This document shows positions 1 to 7,774 of a stretch of DNA of 17,899 bases, piece after piece. Made by a program: the position numbers and the translations under genes. Numbering within the stretch: the stretch's first letter is position 1; every line of letters starts with the position of its first letter. The notes beneath the pieces were generated by a model that did no database searches, was not told the DNA's origin, and saw only the letters and a program-made list of their open reading frames with translations. The DNA is from Clostridia bacterium. GTDB taxonomy: Bacteria > Bacillota > Clostridia > Oscillospirales > CAG-382. The DNA is taken from contig CAAEDF010000256.1 of the NCBI GenBank assembly GCA_900754535.1, forward strand, positions 1-17,899, written 5' to 3'.

Positions 1-195
1 ACCTTTGCCTGCGGACCCGAGCCGATGCTCAGGGCGGTATACGATATGACCGACCGCCCGGGCCAGTTTTCGTTCGAGCGGCGCATGGGCTGCGGATTCG
101 GCGCGTGCATGGGCTGCTCCTGCCGCACGGTAACGGGCTACAAGCGCATCTGCGTCGAGGGCCCCGTGCTTTTCAGGGAGGAGATAATATGGTAG
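1..195 (+). CDS. pyrK: Dihydroorotate dehydrogenase B electron-transfer subunit PyrK (3' part only)
   Basis: The frame is open from the first base and ends at TAG 193-195, giving the last 64 residues; the start lies upstream of the window. PyrK carries FAD and a [2Fe-2S] cluster and passes electrons from the class 1B PyrD to NAD+. The fragment has a CGPEPM segment of the ferredoxin-reductase-like NAD/FAD module. It is followed by the iron-sulfur cysteine pattern C-X4-C-X2-C-X11-C (fragment residues 31, 36, 39 and 51), characteristic of this family. The stop overlaps the pyrD start by 7 bases, which fits translational coupling of two subunits of one complex. The identification is secure; only the length of the missing part is unknown. 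Confidence 0.93.
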   Translation, partial: TFACGPEPMLRAVYDMTDRPGQFSFERRMGCGFGACMGCSCRTVTGYKRICVEGPVLFREEIIW

Positions 196-1112
196 ATCTT
201 TCGGTCACGCTTCCCGGCATGACGCTGGACAATCCCGTCATACCCGCCTCCGGCACCTTCGGCTACGGGCGCGAGTTCGCCGAATATTACGATATAAACA
301 TACTCGGCTCTTTTTCCTTCAAGGGCACCACCGAAAAGCCGCGCTTCGGCAACGAAACGCCGCGCATCGCCGAGGCGCCGGCGGGAATGCTCAATTCGGT
401 CGGGCTCCAGAACCCGGGCATAGACCACGTGCTGGCGCACGAGCTGCCGGAGATGAAAAAATATTTCGGCAAAAAGGTCATCGCCAACATCGGCGGATTT
501 TCGGTGGGCGAATACGTCCGCTGCGCCGAGAAAGCGGCGTCCGCCGACAACGTGGGGATGATAGAGCTCAACATAAGCTGTCCGAACGTGCACGGCGGCG
601 GCATGGGGTTCGGCACGGCGCCGGAAAGCGCGTACGAGGTGACGAAGGCGGTGCGTTCGGCCGTATCCAAGCCCCTGTTCGTCAAGCTGACGCCCAACGT
701 CACCGATATAGCCGCTATAGCGCGCGCCGTCGAGGAGGCCGGCGCGGACGGAGTAAGCCTTATCAACACGATGCTGGGTATGCGCATAGACCTGCGCACC
801 GGCAGGCCGCTGCTGGCCAACGTGACCGGCGGGCTTAGCGGACCGGCGGTGTTCCCCGTGGCGCTGCGGATGGTATATCAGGTGTACGAGGCCGTAAAGA
901 TACCCGTAATCGGCATGGGCGGCGTAAGCAGTGCCGAGGACGTTATAGAAATGATGTACGCGGGCGCCGCGGCCGTTCAGGTGGGCGCGGCCAACCTTGT
1001 CAGGCCCACCGCCTGCCGCGATGTAATACTTGCGCTGCCCGAGGTCGCGGGCAGATACGGGATAACCGCGCTGCGCGACATCGTGGGCGCGGCGCACCGC
1101 AGAAAGAAATGA
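189..1112 (+). CDS. pyrD: Dihydroorotate dehydrogenase, class 1B catalytic subunit
   Basis: Encodes 307 residues. The enzyme is FMN-dependent and cytosolic and oxidises dihydroorotate to orotate; class 1B enzymes form a complex with PyrK. The motif NISCPNV has cysteine at residue 131, the active-site base of class 1 enzymes (class 2 has serine), and the C-terminal half holds a GMGGV and VQVGAA phosphate/FMN-binding region. The frame is open further upstream, but ATG 189 is chosen. It has GGGAGGAG at 176-183 with a 5-base spacer, and the protein then begins with the family-typical MVDLSVTLPG. The longer in-frame start at 105 would lie deep inside pyrK. The overlap with pyrK supports a coupled PyrD-PyrK complex. 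Confidence 0.96.
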   Translation: MVDLSVTLPGMTLDNPVIPASGTFGYGREFAEYYDINILGSFSFKGTTEKPRFGNETPRIAEAPAGMLNSVGLQNPGIDHVLAHELPEMKKYFGKKVIANIGGFSVGEYVRCAEKAASADNVGMIELNISCPNVHGGGMGFGTAPESAYEVTKAVRSAVSKPLFVKLTPNVTDIAAIARAVEEAGADGVSLINTMLGMRIDLRTGRPLLANVTGGLSGPAVFPVALRMVYQVYEAVKIPVIGMGGVSSAEDVIEMMYAGAAAVQVGAANLVRPTACRDVILALPEVAGRYGITALRDIVGAAHRRKK

Positions 1113-1141
1113 AAGACAACATATAAAAGGAGTAAGAAAAA

Positions 1142-1867
1142 ATGCGCAGCAGAGACGTTATTATCGCATGTGACTTCCCTTCCGCGGAAAAAACGCTTGA
1201 GTTTCTCGACTCTTTCGGAGCGCGCAAGCCGTATGTCAAAATAGGCATGGAGCTTTTCTACGCCGCAGGACCGGATATGGTGCGCCGCATAAAGGAGCGC
1301 GGGCACAGCGTGTTCCTGGACCTCAAGCTGCACGACATCCCCAATACCGTGAACAAGGCGATGAAGAACCTTGCGCGGCTGGGCGCGGACATGACCAACC
1401 TTCACGCCGCAGGCGGCATAAAGATGATGCGCGCCGCCGTTGAGGGGCTTGCCGAGGGCGCCGAGATGTCCGGCAGGGCACGCCCGCTTCTTATCGCGGT
1501 GACGCAGCTGACCTCCACGGACTCGAACATGCTCAAAGACGAGCTGCTTATATCCGAAAGCATGGAAAACACCGTTGCGCATTACGCCGCAAACGCGCGC
1601 CTTGCCGGGCTGGACGGCGTGGTCTGCTCGGCGCATGAGGCCGGGCAGGTCAAGGCGGCCTGCGGAATAGGCTTTCTGACCGTCACGCCGGGCATCCGCT
1701 TCGCCGCCGACAGCGCGGACGACCAGGCGCGCATAATGACGCCGGCAAAGGCGGGCGAGACCGGCACGGATTACATCGTCGTCGGCAGGGCGGTGACCGC
1801 GGCGGCGGACCCGCAGGCGGCATACCTGCGCTGTCTTGAAGAGTTTACGGGAGAAAAACAGCTTTGA
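1142..1867 (+). CDS. pyrF: Orotidine 5'-phosphate decarboxylase
   Basis: Encodes 241 residues, the normal size for bacterial PyrF. It decarboxylates OMP to UMP, the last step of de novo pyrimidine synthesis. The signature DLKLHDIPNT is present with catalytic D60, K62 and D65. An early CDFP strand with D11, followed by K33 in YVKIG, completes the substrate-binding set, and the C-terminal IVVGRAVT segment is the phosphate-binding loop. ATG 1142 has AAGGAG at 1127-1132. The gene follows pyrD by 29 bases and its end lies close to pyrE, consistent with one operon. Confidence 0.96.
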   Translation: MRSRDVIIACDFPSAEKTLEFLDSFGARKPYVKIGMELFYAAGPDMVRRIKERGHSVFLDLKLHDIPNTVNKAMKNLARLGADMTNLHAAGGIKMMRAAVEGLAEGAEMSGRARPLLIAVTQLTSTDSNMLKDELLISESMENTVAHYAANARLAGLDGVVCSAHEAGQVKAACGIGFLTVTPGIRFAADSADDQARIMTPAKAGETGTDYIVVGRAVTAAADPQAAYLRCLEEFTGEKQL

Positions 1868-1899
1868 CGCGGCAGCACGCCGGGAAAGGACAAACGAAA

Positions 1900-2562
1900 A
1901 TGGGAAACACGGATTCCAGACTTTATACACTCGGCCGTGAGGCCGCGCGCGGACTTCTTGAAATATCCGCAGTCTATCTGCGGCCGGACGAGCCCTTCGT
2001 ATGGGCGAGCGGAATAAAAAGCCCGATATACTGCGACAACCGGCTCACTCTCACCGCGCCTGCCGTCAGGACGGTGATAGAAAACGGGATATGCGAGATC
2101 ATCAAAACCCACTATCCCGACGCGCAGCTGCTGATGGGCACCTCTACCGCCGGTATACCCCACGCGGCGATATGCGGCCACCTGCTCGGACTGCCCATGG
2201 GCTATGTGCGTTCGTCCGCCAAGGATCACGGACGCGCCAACCGCATAGAGGGCAAACTTGAAAAAGGGCAGAAAACCGTGGTTATAGAAGACCTCATATC
2301 CACGGCGGGCAGCGCCGTGGAGACCGCCGAAGCGCTGCGGGAGGCGGGCGCCGACGTGCTTGGGATAGCCTCGATATTCACCTACGGCATGAAAAAAGGG
2401 CTGGAGCGGCTGGAGGCCGCCGGGCTGACCAATGTTTCGCTCACCTGCTTTGACACGGTGTGCGAGGAGGCCGCCGCGTGCGGCTACATATCCGAGTCGG
2501 ATATCGCGCGGCTGAAGGCCTTCCGCGACGACCCGTCCGACGAAAGCTGGATAAAGCGCTGA
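1900..2562 (+). CDS. pyrE: Orotate phosphoribosyltransferase
   Basis: Encodes 220 residues. It condenses orotate with PRPP to give OMP, which PyrF then decarboxylates. The PRPP-binding motif is clear as [12 protein letters not shown], and the N-terminal [12 protein letters not shown] segment is typical of OPRTase. ATG 1900 is chosen because AAAGGA at 1885-1890 is 9 bases upstream and the protein length then matches the family. A TTG at 1864 would add 12 unconserved residues and overlap the end of pyrF. It sits between pyrF and pyrB with short gaps, as part of the pyr operon. Confidence 0.95.
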   Translation: MGNTDSRLYTLGREAARGLLEISAVYLRPDEPFVWASGIKSPIYCDNRLTLTAPAVRTVIENGICEIIKTHYPDAQLLMGTSTAGIPHAAICGHLLGLPMGYVRSSAKDHGRANRIEGKLEKGQKTVVIEDLISTAGSAVETAEALREAGADVLGIASIFTYGMKKGLERLEAAGLTNVSLTCFDTVCEEAAACGYISESDIARLKAFRDDPSDESWIKR

Positions 2563-2579
2563 CTGGAGGTGCCGTGGAA

Positions 2580-3494
2580 ATGCGCCATCTTATAGACATA
2601 ACCGACCTTACCAACGAAGAGATAGACATGCTTATGGTCAAAGCGAACGAGATCATCGCCGATCCCGCAGACTTTTCGCGTGCCTGCGCCGGAAAAAAGC
2701 TGGCAACGCTGTTCTTTGAGCCGAGCACCCGCACGCGGCTGAGCTTTGAAGCCGCAATGCTGGAGCTGGGCGGCAGCGTGCTGGGCTTTTCTTCGGCCGA
2801 CAGCTCAAGCGCGGCGAAGGGCGAAAGCGTGTCCGACACGGTGCGCACGGTCGGCTGCTACGCCGACATCATCGCCATGCGCCACCCCAAGGAGGGCGCG
2901 CCCGCGGCGGCGGCGATAAAGTCCCCGGTGCCGATAATAAACGCCGGAGACGGCGGACACTGCCATCCGACGCAGACGCTTGCCGACCTGCTGACGATAC
3001 GGCGCGAAAAGGGGAGAACGGACGACCTGACCGTCGGCTTCTGCGGCGACCTGAAGTTCGGGCGCACGGTGCATTCGCTTATCACCGCCCTTTCGAGATA
3101 CAAAAACATAAATTTCGTGTTTATTTCCCCGCCCGAGCTGGTCGTTCCCGAATATATGAAACAGGGCGTGCTTGCGCAGAAAAAGCTCCCCTACCGCGAG
3201 ACCGAACGTCTTGAGGACGCGATAGGCGGGCTGGACATCCTCTACATGACCCGGGTCCAGCGCGAAAGGTTCTTCAACGAGGCCGACTATGTGCGGCTGA
3301 AGGACAGCTATATCCTTGAGCCGTCAAAGCTGAAGGACGCAAAAAGCGATCTCTGCATCATGCACCCGCTTCCCCGTGTCAACGAGATATCCGCCAGGGT
3401 GGACGACGACCCGCGCGCCTGCTATTTCAGACAGGTGGAAAACGGCAAGTTCATCCGCGAAGCGCTCATCCTGTTCCTGCTTGGGCTGATGTGA
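2580..3494 (+). CDS. pyrB: Aspartate carbamoyltransferase catalytic subunit
   Basis: Encodes 304 residues, close to the E. coli catalytic chain in length. It transfers the carbamoyl group of carbamoyl phosphate to aspartate. The carbamoyl-phosphate site STRTR is at residues 49-53, HCHPTQ is in the middle, and HPLPR begins at residue 262. These separate it from the ornithine enzyme, which has HCLPA. GGAGG at 2565-2569 serves ATG 2580 with a 10-base spacer. GTG 2574, two codons upstream and in frame, is an alternative that would add only two residues. Immediately downstream lies pyrI, so an allosteric PyrB-PyrI holoenzyme is expected. It competes with ArgF (11104-12009) for the product of CarAB. 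Confidence 0.96.
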   Translation: MRHLIDITDLTNEEIDMLMVKANEIIADPADFSRACAGKKLATLFFEPSTRTRLSFEAAMLELGGSVLGFSSADSSSAAKGESVSDTVRTVGCYADIIAMRHPKEGAPAAAAIKSPVPIINAGDGGHCHPTQTLADLLTIRREKGRTDDLTVGFCGDLKFGRTVHSLITALSRYKNINFVFISPPELVVPEYMKQGVLAQKKLPYRETERLEDAIGGLDILYMTRVQRERFFNEADYVRLKDSYILEPSKLKDAKSDLCIMHPLPRVNEISARVDDDPRACYFRQVENGKFIREALILFLLGLM

Positions 3495-3535
3495 ACGCGA
3501 CGCGGCAAAGAGATTTTACCGGAGGGCTTTTTGAC

Positions 3536-3958
3536 ATGAAGATTGACAGCATAAAAAACGGATATGTGCTTGACCACATAAAGGCCGGCAACAGCATGAA
3601 GATATATCATTATCTCGATCTGGAGCAGCTCGACTGCTCCGTCGCGATACTCAAAAACGTAAAAAGCTCCAAAATGGGCAAAAAAGACATAATGAAGATA
3701 GACAGCCTGATAGATCTCGATTTCGACGTATTGGGCTATATCGACCCGGGCATAACCATAAATATAATCCGCGACGACGTGCTTGTCGAAAAGCGCTCGC
3801 TTTCGCTGCCGGAAACGATAACCAACGTGATAAAATGCAAGAACCCGCGCTGCATCACCTCCACCGAGCAGGAGCTTGACCATGTTTTCCGCCTTACCGA
3901 CCGCGAAAACCGGATATACCGCTGCGTCTACTGCGAATCCAAAGCCAAATCCGAATAG
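3536..3958 (+). CDS. pyrI: Aspartate carbamoyltransferase regulatory subunit
   Basis: Encodes 140 residues, slightly shorter than the E. coli regulatory chain (153). PyrI binds nucleotide effectors through its N-terminal domain and contacts PyrB through a C-terminal zinc domain. The four zinc cysteines are visible at residues 101, 106, 130 and 133 (C-X4-C and C-X2-C). The N-terminal part contains the typical LDHI and GNSMKI segments. ATG 3536 has GGAGG at 3521-3525. GTG 3491 is also in frame, but it overlaps the end of pyrB and would add 15 unconserved residues. It is the last gene of the pyr operon. No convincing intrinsic terminator follows it. Confidence 0.94.
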   Translation: MKIDSIKNGYVLDHIKAGNSMKIYHYLDLEQLDCSVAILKNVKSSKMGKKDIMKIDSLIDLDFDVLGYIDPGITINIIRDDVLVEKRSLSLPETITNVIKCKNPRCITSTEQELDHVFRLTDRENRIYRCVYCESKAKSE

Positions 3959-3987
3959 TCCGTTCGGTCACCTGAATATACATTTTT

Positions 3988-4073
3988 ATGCATAATATGC
4001 ACAAAACGATGCATAAACCGCGCAGTTTTATACAAGTTTATTCCGAAAATCACTTGACAATATGCATAAACGG
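3988..4073 (+). promoter_or_regulatory. Three phased ATGCATAA repeats, putative ArgR operators
   Basis: In the 160-base gap between pyrI and argG the octamer ATGCATAA occurs at 3988-3995, 4009-4016 and 4062-4069. The last two extend to ATGCATAAAC and match at 11 of 12 positions (4009-4020 and 4062-4073). The first is part of a 13-base perfect palindrome, TGCATAATATGCA, at 3989-4001. Spacings are 21 and 53 bp, about two and five helical turns. 21 bp is the centre-to-centre distance of tandem ARG boxes in well-studied ArgR operators. The third copy lies in the spacer of the argG promoter, where a bound protein would block RNA polymerase. The half-site resembles TGAAT-type ARG boxes but is not identical. 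ArgR binding is therefore an inference from repeat geometry and the arginine operon downstream. Confidence 0.55.
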
Positions 4074-4081
4074 TGTATAAT
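4054..4081 (+). promoter_or_regulatory. Consensus sigma-A/sigma-70 promoter of the arginine operon
   Basis: Perfect consensus hexamers TTGACA (4054-4059) and TATAAT (4076-4081) are separated by 16 bases, with AT-rich sequence upstream. Transcription should start near 4088, leaving a leader of about 30 bases before argG at 4119. A putative operator half-site at 4062-4073 sits between the two hexamers. No attenuator or riboswitch fits in such a short leader, so repression by operator binding is the likelier control. Confidence 0.8.
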
Positions 4082-4118
4082 TATATCCGTAAACAAAAAT
4101 CAAAGGAGACAAACCGAA

Positions 4119-5387
4119 ATGGCCAAAACAAAAAAAGAGATAAAAAAGATCGTGCTTGCGTATTCCGGCGGGCTTGACACCTCGATAATCATTCCCTGGC
4201 TGAAGGAAAACTATCCGGGGTGCGAGGTCATCGCGGTATCGGGCGACGTCGGGCAGGGGACCGAGCTTGACGGGCTTGAGGAAAAGGCGATAAAGACCGG
4301 CGCGTCAAAGCTTTATATCGAGGACCTGCGCGAGGAATTCATCACCGATTACATTTACCCCACGCTCAAGGCGGGCGCCGTATATGAGGGCGACTATCTG
4401 CTTGGCACGTCGTTTGCGCGTCCGGTAATAGCAAAGAGGATGGTTGAGATAGCGCGCGCCGAGGGTGCGGACGCGATATGCCACGGCTGCACCGGCAAGG
4501 GCAACGACCAGGTGAGATTTGAGCTTACGATAAAGGCGTTTGCGCCCGACATGGAGATAATCGCTCCCTGGAGAGTGTGGGACATCAAATCGCGCGACGA
4601 GGAGATAGACTACGCCGAGGCGCACAATATACCCCTGAAAATAAGCAGGGAGACCAATTATTCCAAAGACAAGAACCTCTGGCACCTCTCGCACGAGGGG
4701 CTTGACCTTGAGGCCCCCGCCAACGAACCGCTTTACAACAAGGAAGGCTTTCTTGAAATGGGCGTCTCTCCCGAGCAGGCGCCGGACAAGCCCACATATG
4801 TGACATTAGACTTTGAAAAGGGCGTTCCCGTTGCCGTTGACGGCGAAAAGCTTTCGCCCGTGGCGCTTATCGAAAAGCTGAACAAGCTGGGAGGCGAAAA
4901 CGGCATAGGTCTTGCCGATATCGTGGAGAACCGCCTTGTGGGCATGAAGTCGAGAGGCGTTTACGAGACTCCGGGCGGCACCATTCTTTACAAGGCTCAC
5001 AAGGTGCTTGAAACTCTTACGCTCGACCGCGACACTCAGCACTACAAGGAGCTTGTAGCCGCAAAATTTGCCGAGCTGGTATATTACGGACAGTGGTTCA
5101 CCCCGCTGCGCGAATCGCTTTCGGCGTTCGTCGACAAGACGCAGGAGAACGTCACCGGCAGCGTAAGGCTCAAGCTCTACAAGGGCAACATGATAAACGC
5201 CGGCGTCACCTCGCCGTATTCGCTGTATGACGAGGACATCGCCACCTTCTCGGAGGACGAGGTCTACGACCAGAGCGATTCCGCAGGCTTTATCAATCTG
5301 TTCGGCCTGCCTATAAAGGTAAAGGCCATGGCGGACGCAAAGGCAAAGAAAAACGGCTGCGGCGGATGCTGCAAATGCGATAAATGA
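4119..5387 (+). CDS. argG: Argininosuccinate synthase
   Basis: Encodes 422 residues. It joins citrulline and aspartate with ATP cleavage. The PP-loop ATPase motif AYSGGLDTS is at residues 14-22, and [15 protein letters not shown] is the conserved citrulline/aspartate region. ATG 4119 has AAAGGAGA at 4102-4109 with a 9-base spacer; an in-frame ATG at 4062 lies inside the promoter and cannot be the start. It is the first gene of the arg operon. The C-terminus is odd: after a lysine-rich stretch it ends in CGGCCKC plus DK (cysteines 414, 417, 418 and 420), which is not part of the catalytic fold and looks like a small metal- or thiol-reactive tail. Confidence 0.96.
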   Translation: MAKTKKEIKKIVLAYSGGLDTSIIIPWLKENYPGCEVIAVSGDVGQGTELDGLEEKAIKTGASKLYIEDLREEFITDYIYPTLKAGAVYEGDYLLGTSFARPVIAKRMVEIARAEGADAICHGCTGKGNDQVRFELTIKAFAPDMEIIAPWRVWDIKSRDEEIDYAEAHNIPLKISRETNYSKDKNLWHLSHEGLDLEAPANEPLYNKEGFLEMGVSPEQAPDKPTYVTLDFEKGVPVAVDGEKLSPVALIEKLNKLGGENGIGLADIVENRLVGMKSRGVYETPGGTILYKAHKVLETLTLDRDTQHYKELVAAKFAELVYYGQWFTPLRESLSAFVDKTQENVTGSVRLKLYKGNMINAGVTSPYSLYDEDIATFSEDEVYDQSDSAGFINLFGLPIKVKAMADAKAKKNGCGGCCKCDK

Positions 5388-5390
5388 CTT

Positions 5391-5411
5391 CTGCCGGAAT
5401 GTCTCCGGCAG
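5391..5411 (+). other. Perfect 8-bp RNA hairpin between argG and argH
   Basis: CTGCCGGA (5391-5398) and TCCGGCAG (5404-5411) form a perfect 8-bp stem with a 5-base loop, starting 3 bases after the argG stop. There is no T-run after it, so it does not look like a complete intrinsic terminator. It may stabilise or mark a processing point in the mRNA, or damp readthrough between argG and argH. Confidence 0.45.
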
Positions 5412-5439
5412 GTATGGCTGAAGGGTGTGTGCTTTTAAT

Positions 5440-6819
5440 ATGGAAAAGCTGTGGACGGGCCGTCTGAACGCTTCTCTCAACAGCGCGGCCGAGGATTTCA
5501 ACTCCTCGATAAGAACCGATTCGCGCATGTTCCGCGAGGACATAGAGGGTTCGCAGGCGCACGCAAAAATGCTGGCCGAATGCGGCATCATCACAAAAGC
5601 GGAGGCCGAACTCATAGTCGGCACGCTTGCCGGCATACGCGCCGACATAGAAGCGGGCCGCCTTGAGATAGATATGGGCTGCGAGGATATACACTCGTTT
5701 GTGGAAAAGGTGCTCACCGAGCGTGCGGGAGACGCGGGGAAAAAGCTGCACACCGCACGCAGCCGCAACGATCAGGTTGCCACCGACACGCGTCTGTACC
5801 TGCGCAGGCGCTGCGACGAGGAGCTTGGGCTGCTGCGTGCTCTGACCGGGGTCATAATCGAAAAAGCAAAGGCCCATACCGACACGATAATGCCCGGCTA
5901 TACGCATATGCAGCGTGCGCAGCCGATAAGCTTTGCACAGCAGCTGATGGCGTATGCAAACATGTTTTTTCGCGACACGGAGCGGCTTGAAGACTGCCGC
6001 AGGCGCATCAACCGCTGCCCTCTCGGTGCTGCGGCACTGGCCGGCACCACCTATCCGATAGACCGCGAATACACCGCGCGCCTGCTTGGGTTTGACGGAA
6101 TATGCGGCAACAGTATCGACGCCGTGTCCGACCGCGACTACATCGCCGAGCTTGCGTTTGTGAACGCGATGACCGCCATGCACCTTTCGCGCTTTTCGGA
6201 GGAGATAATCCTCTGGTGCTCTTACGAGTTTGCGTTTATCGAGCTTTCCGACGAGTTTTCGACCGGCTCCTCCATAATGCCGCAGAAGAAGAACCCGGAT
6301 ATCGCCGAGCTTGCGCGCGGGAAATGCGGCCGCGTATACGGCGATCTTATGGCTCTGCTGACCATGCTCAAGGGGCTCCCGCTGGCATACAACAAGGATC
6401 TTCAGGAGGACAAGGACGCGATATTCGACAGCGTAGATACGCTCTGCGCCTGTCTTGAGGTGTTTGCGCCGATGCTCGAAGGCATGACGGTGCGCGGAGA
6501 AAACATGCGCCGCGCGGCAGACGGCGGCTATATCAACGCCACCGACTGCGCCGACTATCTGGCAAAGAAGGGGCTTCCGTTCAGGGATGCGTACAAGGTC
6601 ACCGGAAGGCTGGTGGCGTATGCGATAAAGGAAGGCAAGACCCTTGCCGGGCTGTCGCTGGAGGAATACCGTTTGTTTTCGCCGCTGTTCGGCGAGGATA
6701 TATATGCCGAGGCGGATATGCACGCCTGCATGGCGAGACGCCGCTCCGTCGGCGGAACCGCGCCCGAAAGCGTAAAAGAGCAGATCCGCGCGGCGGAGGA
6801 AAGGCTGAAGAATGCATAG
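5440..6819 (+). CDS. argH: Argininosuccinate lyase
   Basis: Encodes 459 residues, the usual ArgH size. It splits argininosuccinate into arginine and fumarate. It belongs to the fumarase/aspartase superfamily and is expected to be a tetramer. Visible motifs are TARSRNDQVATDTR, GYTHMQRAQP with the catalytic-region histidine, and the mobile serine loop GSSIMP at residues 276-281 continuing into QKKNP. ATG 5440 is chosen because MEKLWTGRL matches the family N-terminus. Its ribosome site is poor: the nearest AAGGG (5421-5425) is 14 bases away. The in-frame GTG 5425 is an alternative with no better site. The end overlaps argC by 8 bases. Confidence 0.95.
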   Translation: MEKLWTGRLNASLNSAAEDFNSSIRTDSRMFREDIEGSQAHAKMLAECGIITKAEAELIVGTLAGIRADIEAGRLEIDMGCEDIHSFVEKVLTERAGDAGKKLHTARSRNDQVATDTRLYLRRRCDEELGLLRALTGVIIEKAKAHTDTIMPGYTHMQRAQPISFAQQLMAYANMFFRDTERLEDCRRRINRCPLGAAALAGTTYPIDREYTARLLGFDGICGNSIDAVSDRDYIAELAFVNAMTAMHLSRFSEEIILWCSYEFAFIELSDEFSTGSSIMPQKKNPDIAELARGKCGRVYGDLMALLTMLKGLPLAYNKDLQEDKDAIFDSVDTLCACLEVFAPMLEGMTVRGENMRRAADGGYINATDCADYLAKKGLPFRDAYKVTGRLVAYAIKEGKTLAGLSLEEYRLFSPLFGEDIYAEADMHACMARRRSVGGTAPESVKEQIRAAEERLKNA

Positions 6820-7741
6820 TGTTTTTATAGACGGCTCCGCAGGTACTACGGGGCTGAGGATAAGCGAGCGGCTTGCGGGACGCGGCGACATAAACATAAT
6901 AACCCTTTCGGAAAGCGAGCGCAAAGACCCCGGCTGCCGGCGCGATGCGATAAGAAGCTCGGACGTGTCGGTGCTTTGCCTGCCGGACGACGCGGCGCGA
7001 GAGGCCGTGAAGATGGCGGAGGGCAGCGGCGCGAGAATAATAGACGCCTCCACCGCACACCGCACGGCTCCCGGCTGGGTATACGGGTTCCCCGAGCTTG
7101 CCGCGGACCGCGCTTTACGGATAGCGCAGGCGGACAGGGTCGCGGTGCCGGGCTGCCACGCAAGCGGGTTCTGCGCGATAGTGTATCCGCTTGTCGCCTG
7201 CGGCATCATGCCGGCGGATTATCCCGCCTGCGTCCATTCGCTGACCGGGTACAGCGGAGGCGGCAAAAAAATGATAGCCGATTACGAATCCGACCCGCGC
7301 GAAGCGCGCGCGCCGGCACAGTACGCCACGCTGTCCTCTCACAAGCACCTGCCCGAGATGCAGCACGTCTGCGGGCTTGATGCGGCGCCGCTTTTCAACC
7401 CGATAGTATGTGATTTTTATTCCGGAATGCTTGTCTGCGTTCCTTTATTCACCTCCCTGCTCTCGCGCGCGGTGACGCCCGAGGAGCTTTACGGCTTTTA
7501 TTCCGACTATTACGCGGGGAAAAAGCTTATCAGCGTTCGGCAGGAACCCCAAAACGCCACTCTTTACGCCGACGCGCTGTCCGGCCGCGACGATATGGAG
7601 ATACTGATAAGCGGCTGCGCGGAGCGGATAAACGTATACGCGCGCTTCTGCAATCTCGGCAAGGGCGCCTCCGGCGCCGCCGTGCAGTGCCTTAATCTGA
7701 TGCTGGGCGCCGACGAAACGGCCGGGCTGGTGACCGGCTGA
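6812..7741 (+). CDS. argC: N-acetyl-gamma-glutamyl-phosphate reductase, short (type II) form
   Basis: Encodes 309 residues. It reduces N-acetylglutamyl phosphate to the semialdehyde with NADPH. The N-terminal nucleotide-binding loop reads DGSAGTTGL rather than the GATGYTG form of the longer ArgC type. The catalytic cysteine is C115 in VPGCHASGF, and a conserved HLPEM segment follows. Length and loop together point to the shorter ArgC family. ATG 6812 overlaps the argH stop, with GGAGG at 6795-6799 and AAGG at 6801-6804 upstream, so translation is probably coupled to argH. Confidence 0.93.
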   Translation: MHSVFIDGSAGTTGLRISERLAGRGDINIITLSESERKDPGCRRDAIRSSDVSVLCLPDDAAREAVKMAEGSGARIIDASTAHRTAPGWVYGFPELAADRALRIAQADRVAVPGCHASGFCAIVYPLVACGIMPADYPACVHSLTGYSGGGKKMIADYESDPREARAPAQYATLSSHKHLPEMQHVCGLDAAPLFNPIVCDFYSGMLVCVPLFTSLLSRAVTPEELYGFYSDYYAGKKLISVRQEPQNATLYADALSGRDDMEILISGCAERINVYARFCNLGKGASGAAVQCLNLMLGADETAGLVTG

Positions 7742-7774
7742 CACAACGTGCAACAAAAGGAGAAATATAAAAAG

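Noticed and set aside
105..188. Extended pyrD start at 105
   Set aside because: It would overlap the conserved cysteine region of pyrK by about 90 bases; ATG 189 has a strong ribosome site and family N-terminus.
3531..3568. TTGACA copies at 3531 and 3543 as a promoter inside pyrI
   Set aside because: No acceptable -10 box at 16-18 bases; the only TATGTG has a 14-base spacer.
3951..3967. CCGAA/TTCGG hairpin at the end of pyrI as a terminator
   Set aside because: Only 5 bp with a 7-base loop, overlapping the stop codon, and the nearest T-run is about 16 bases further on.
4062..4118. In-frame ATG at 4062 as the argG start
   Set aside because: It lies between the -35 and -10 boxes of the promoter, so it would not be transcribed; ATG 4119 has a good ribosome site and the family N-terminus.
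5311..7209. Long minus-strand open frames, for example opposite argH and argC
   Set aside because: They are shadows caused by codon bias of the plus-strand genes, lack recognisable motifs or placed ribosome sites, and overlap genes with clear family motifs.
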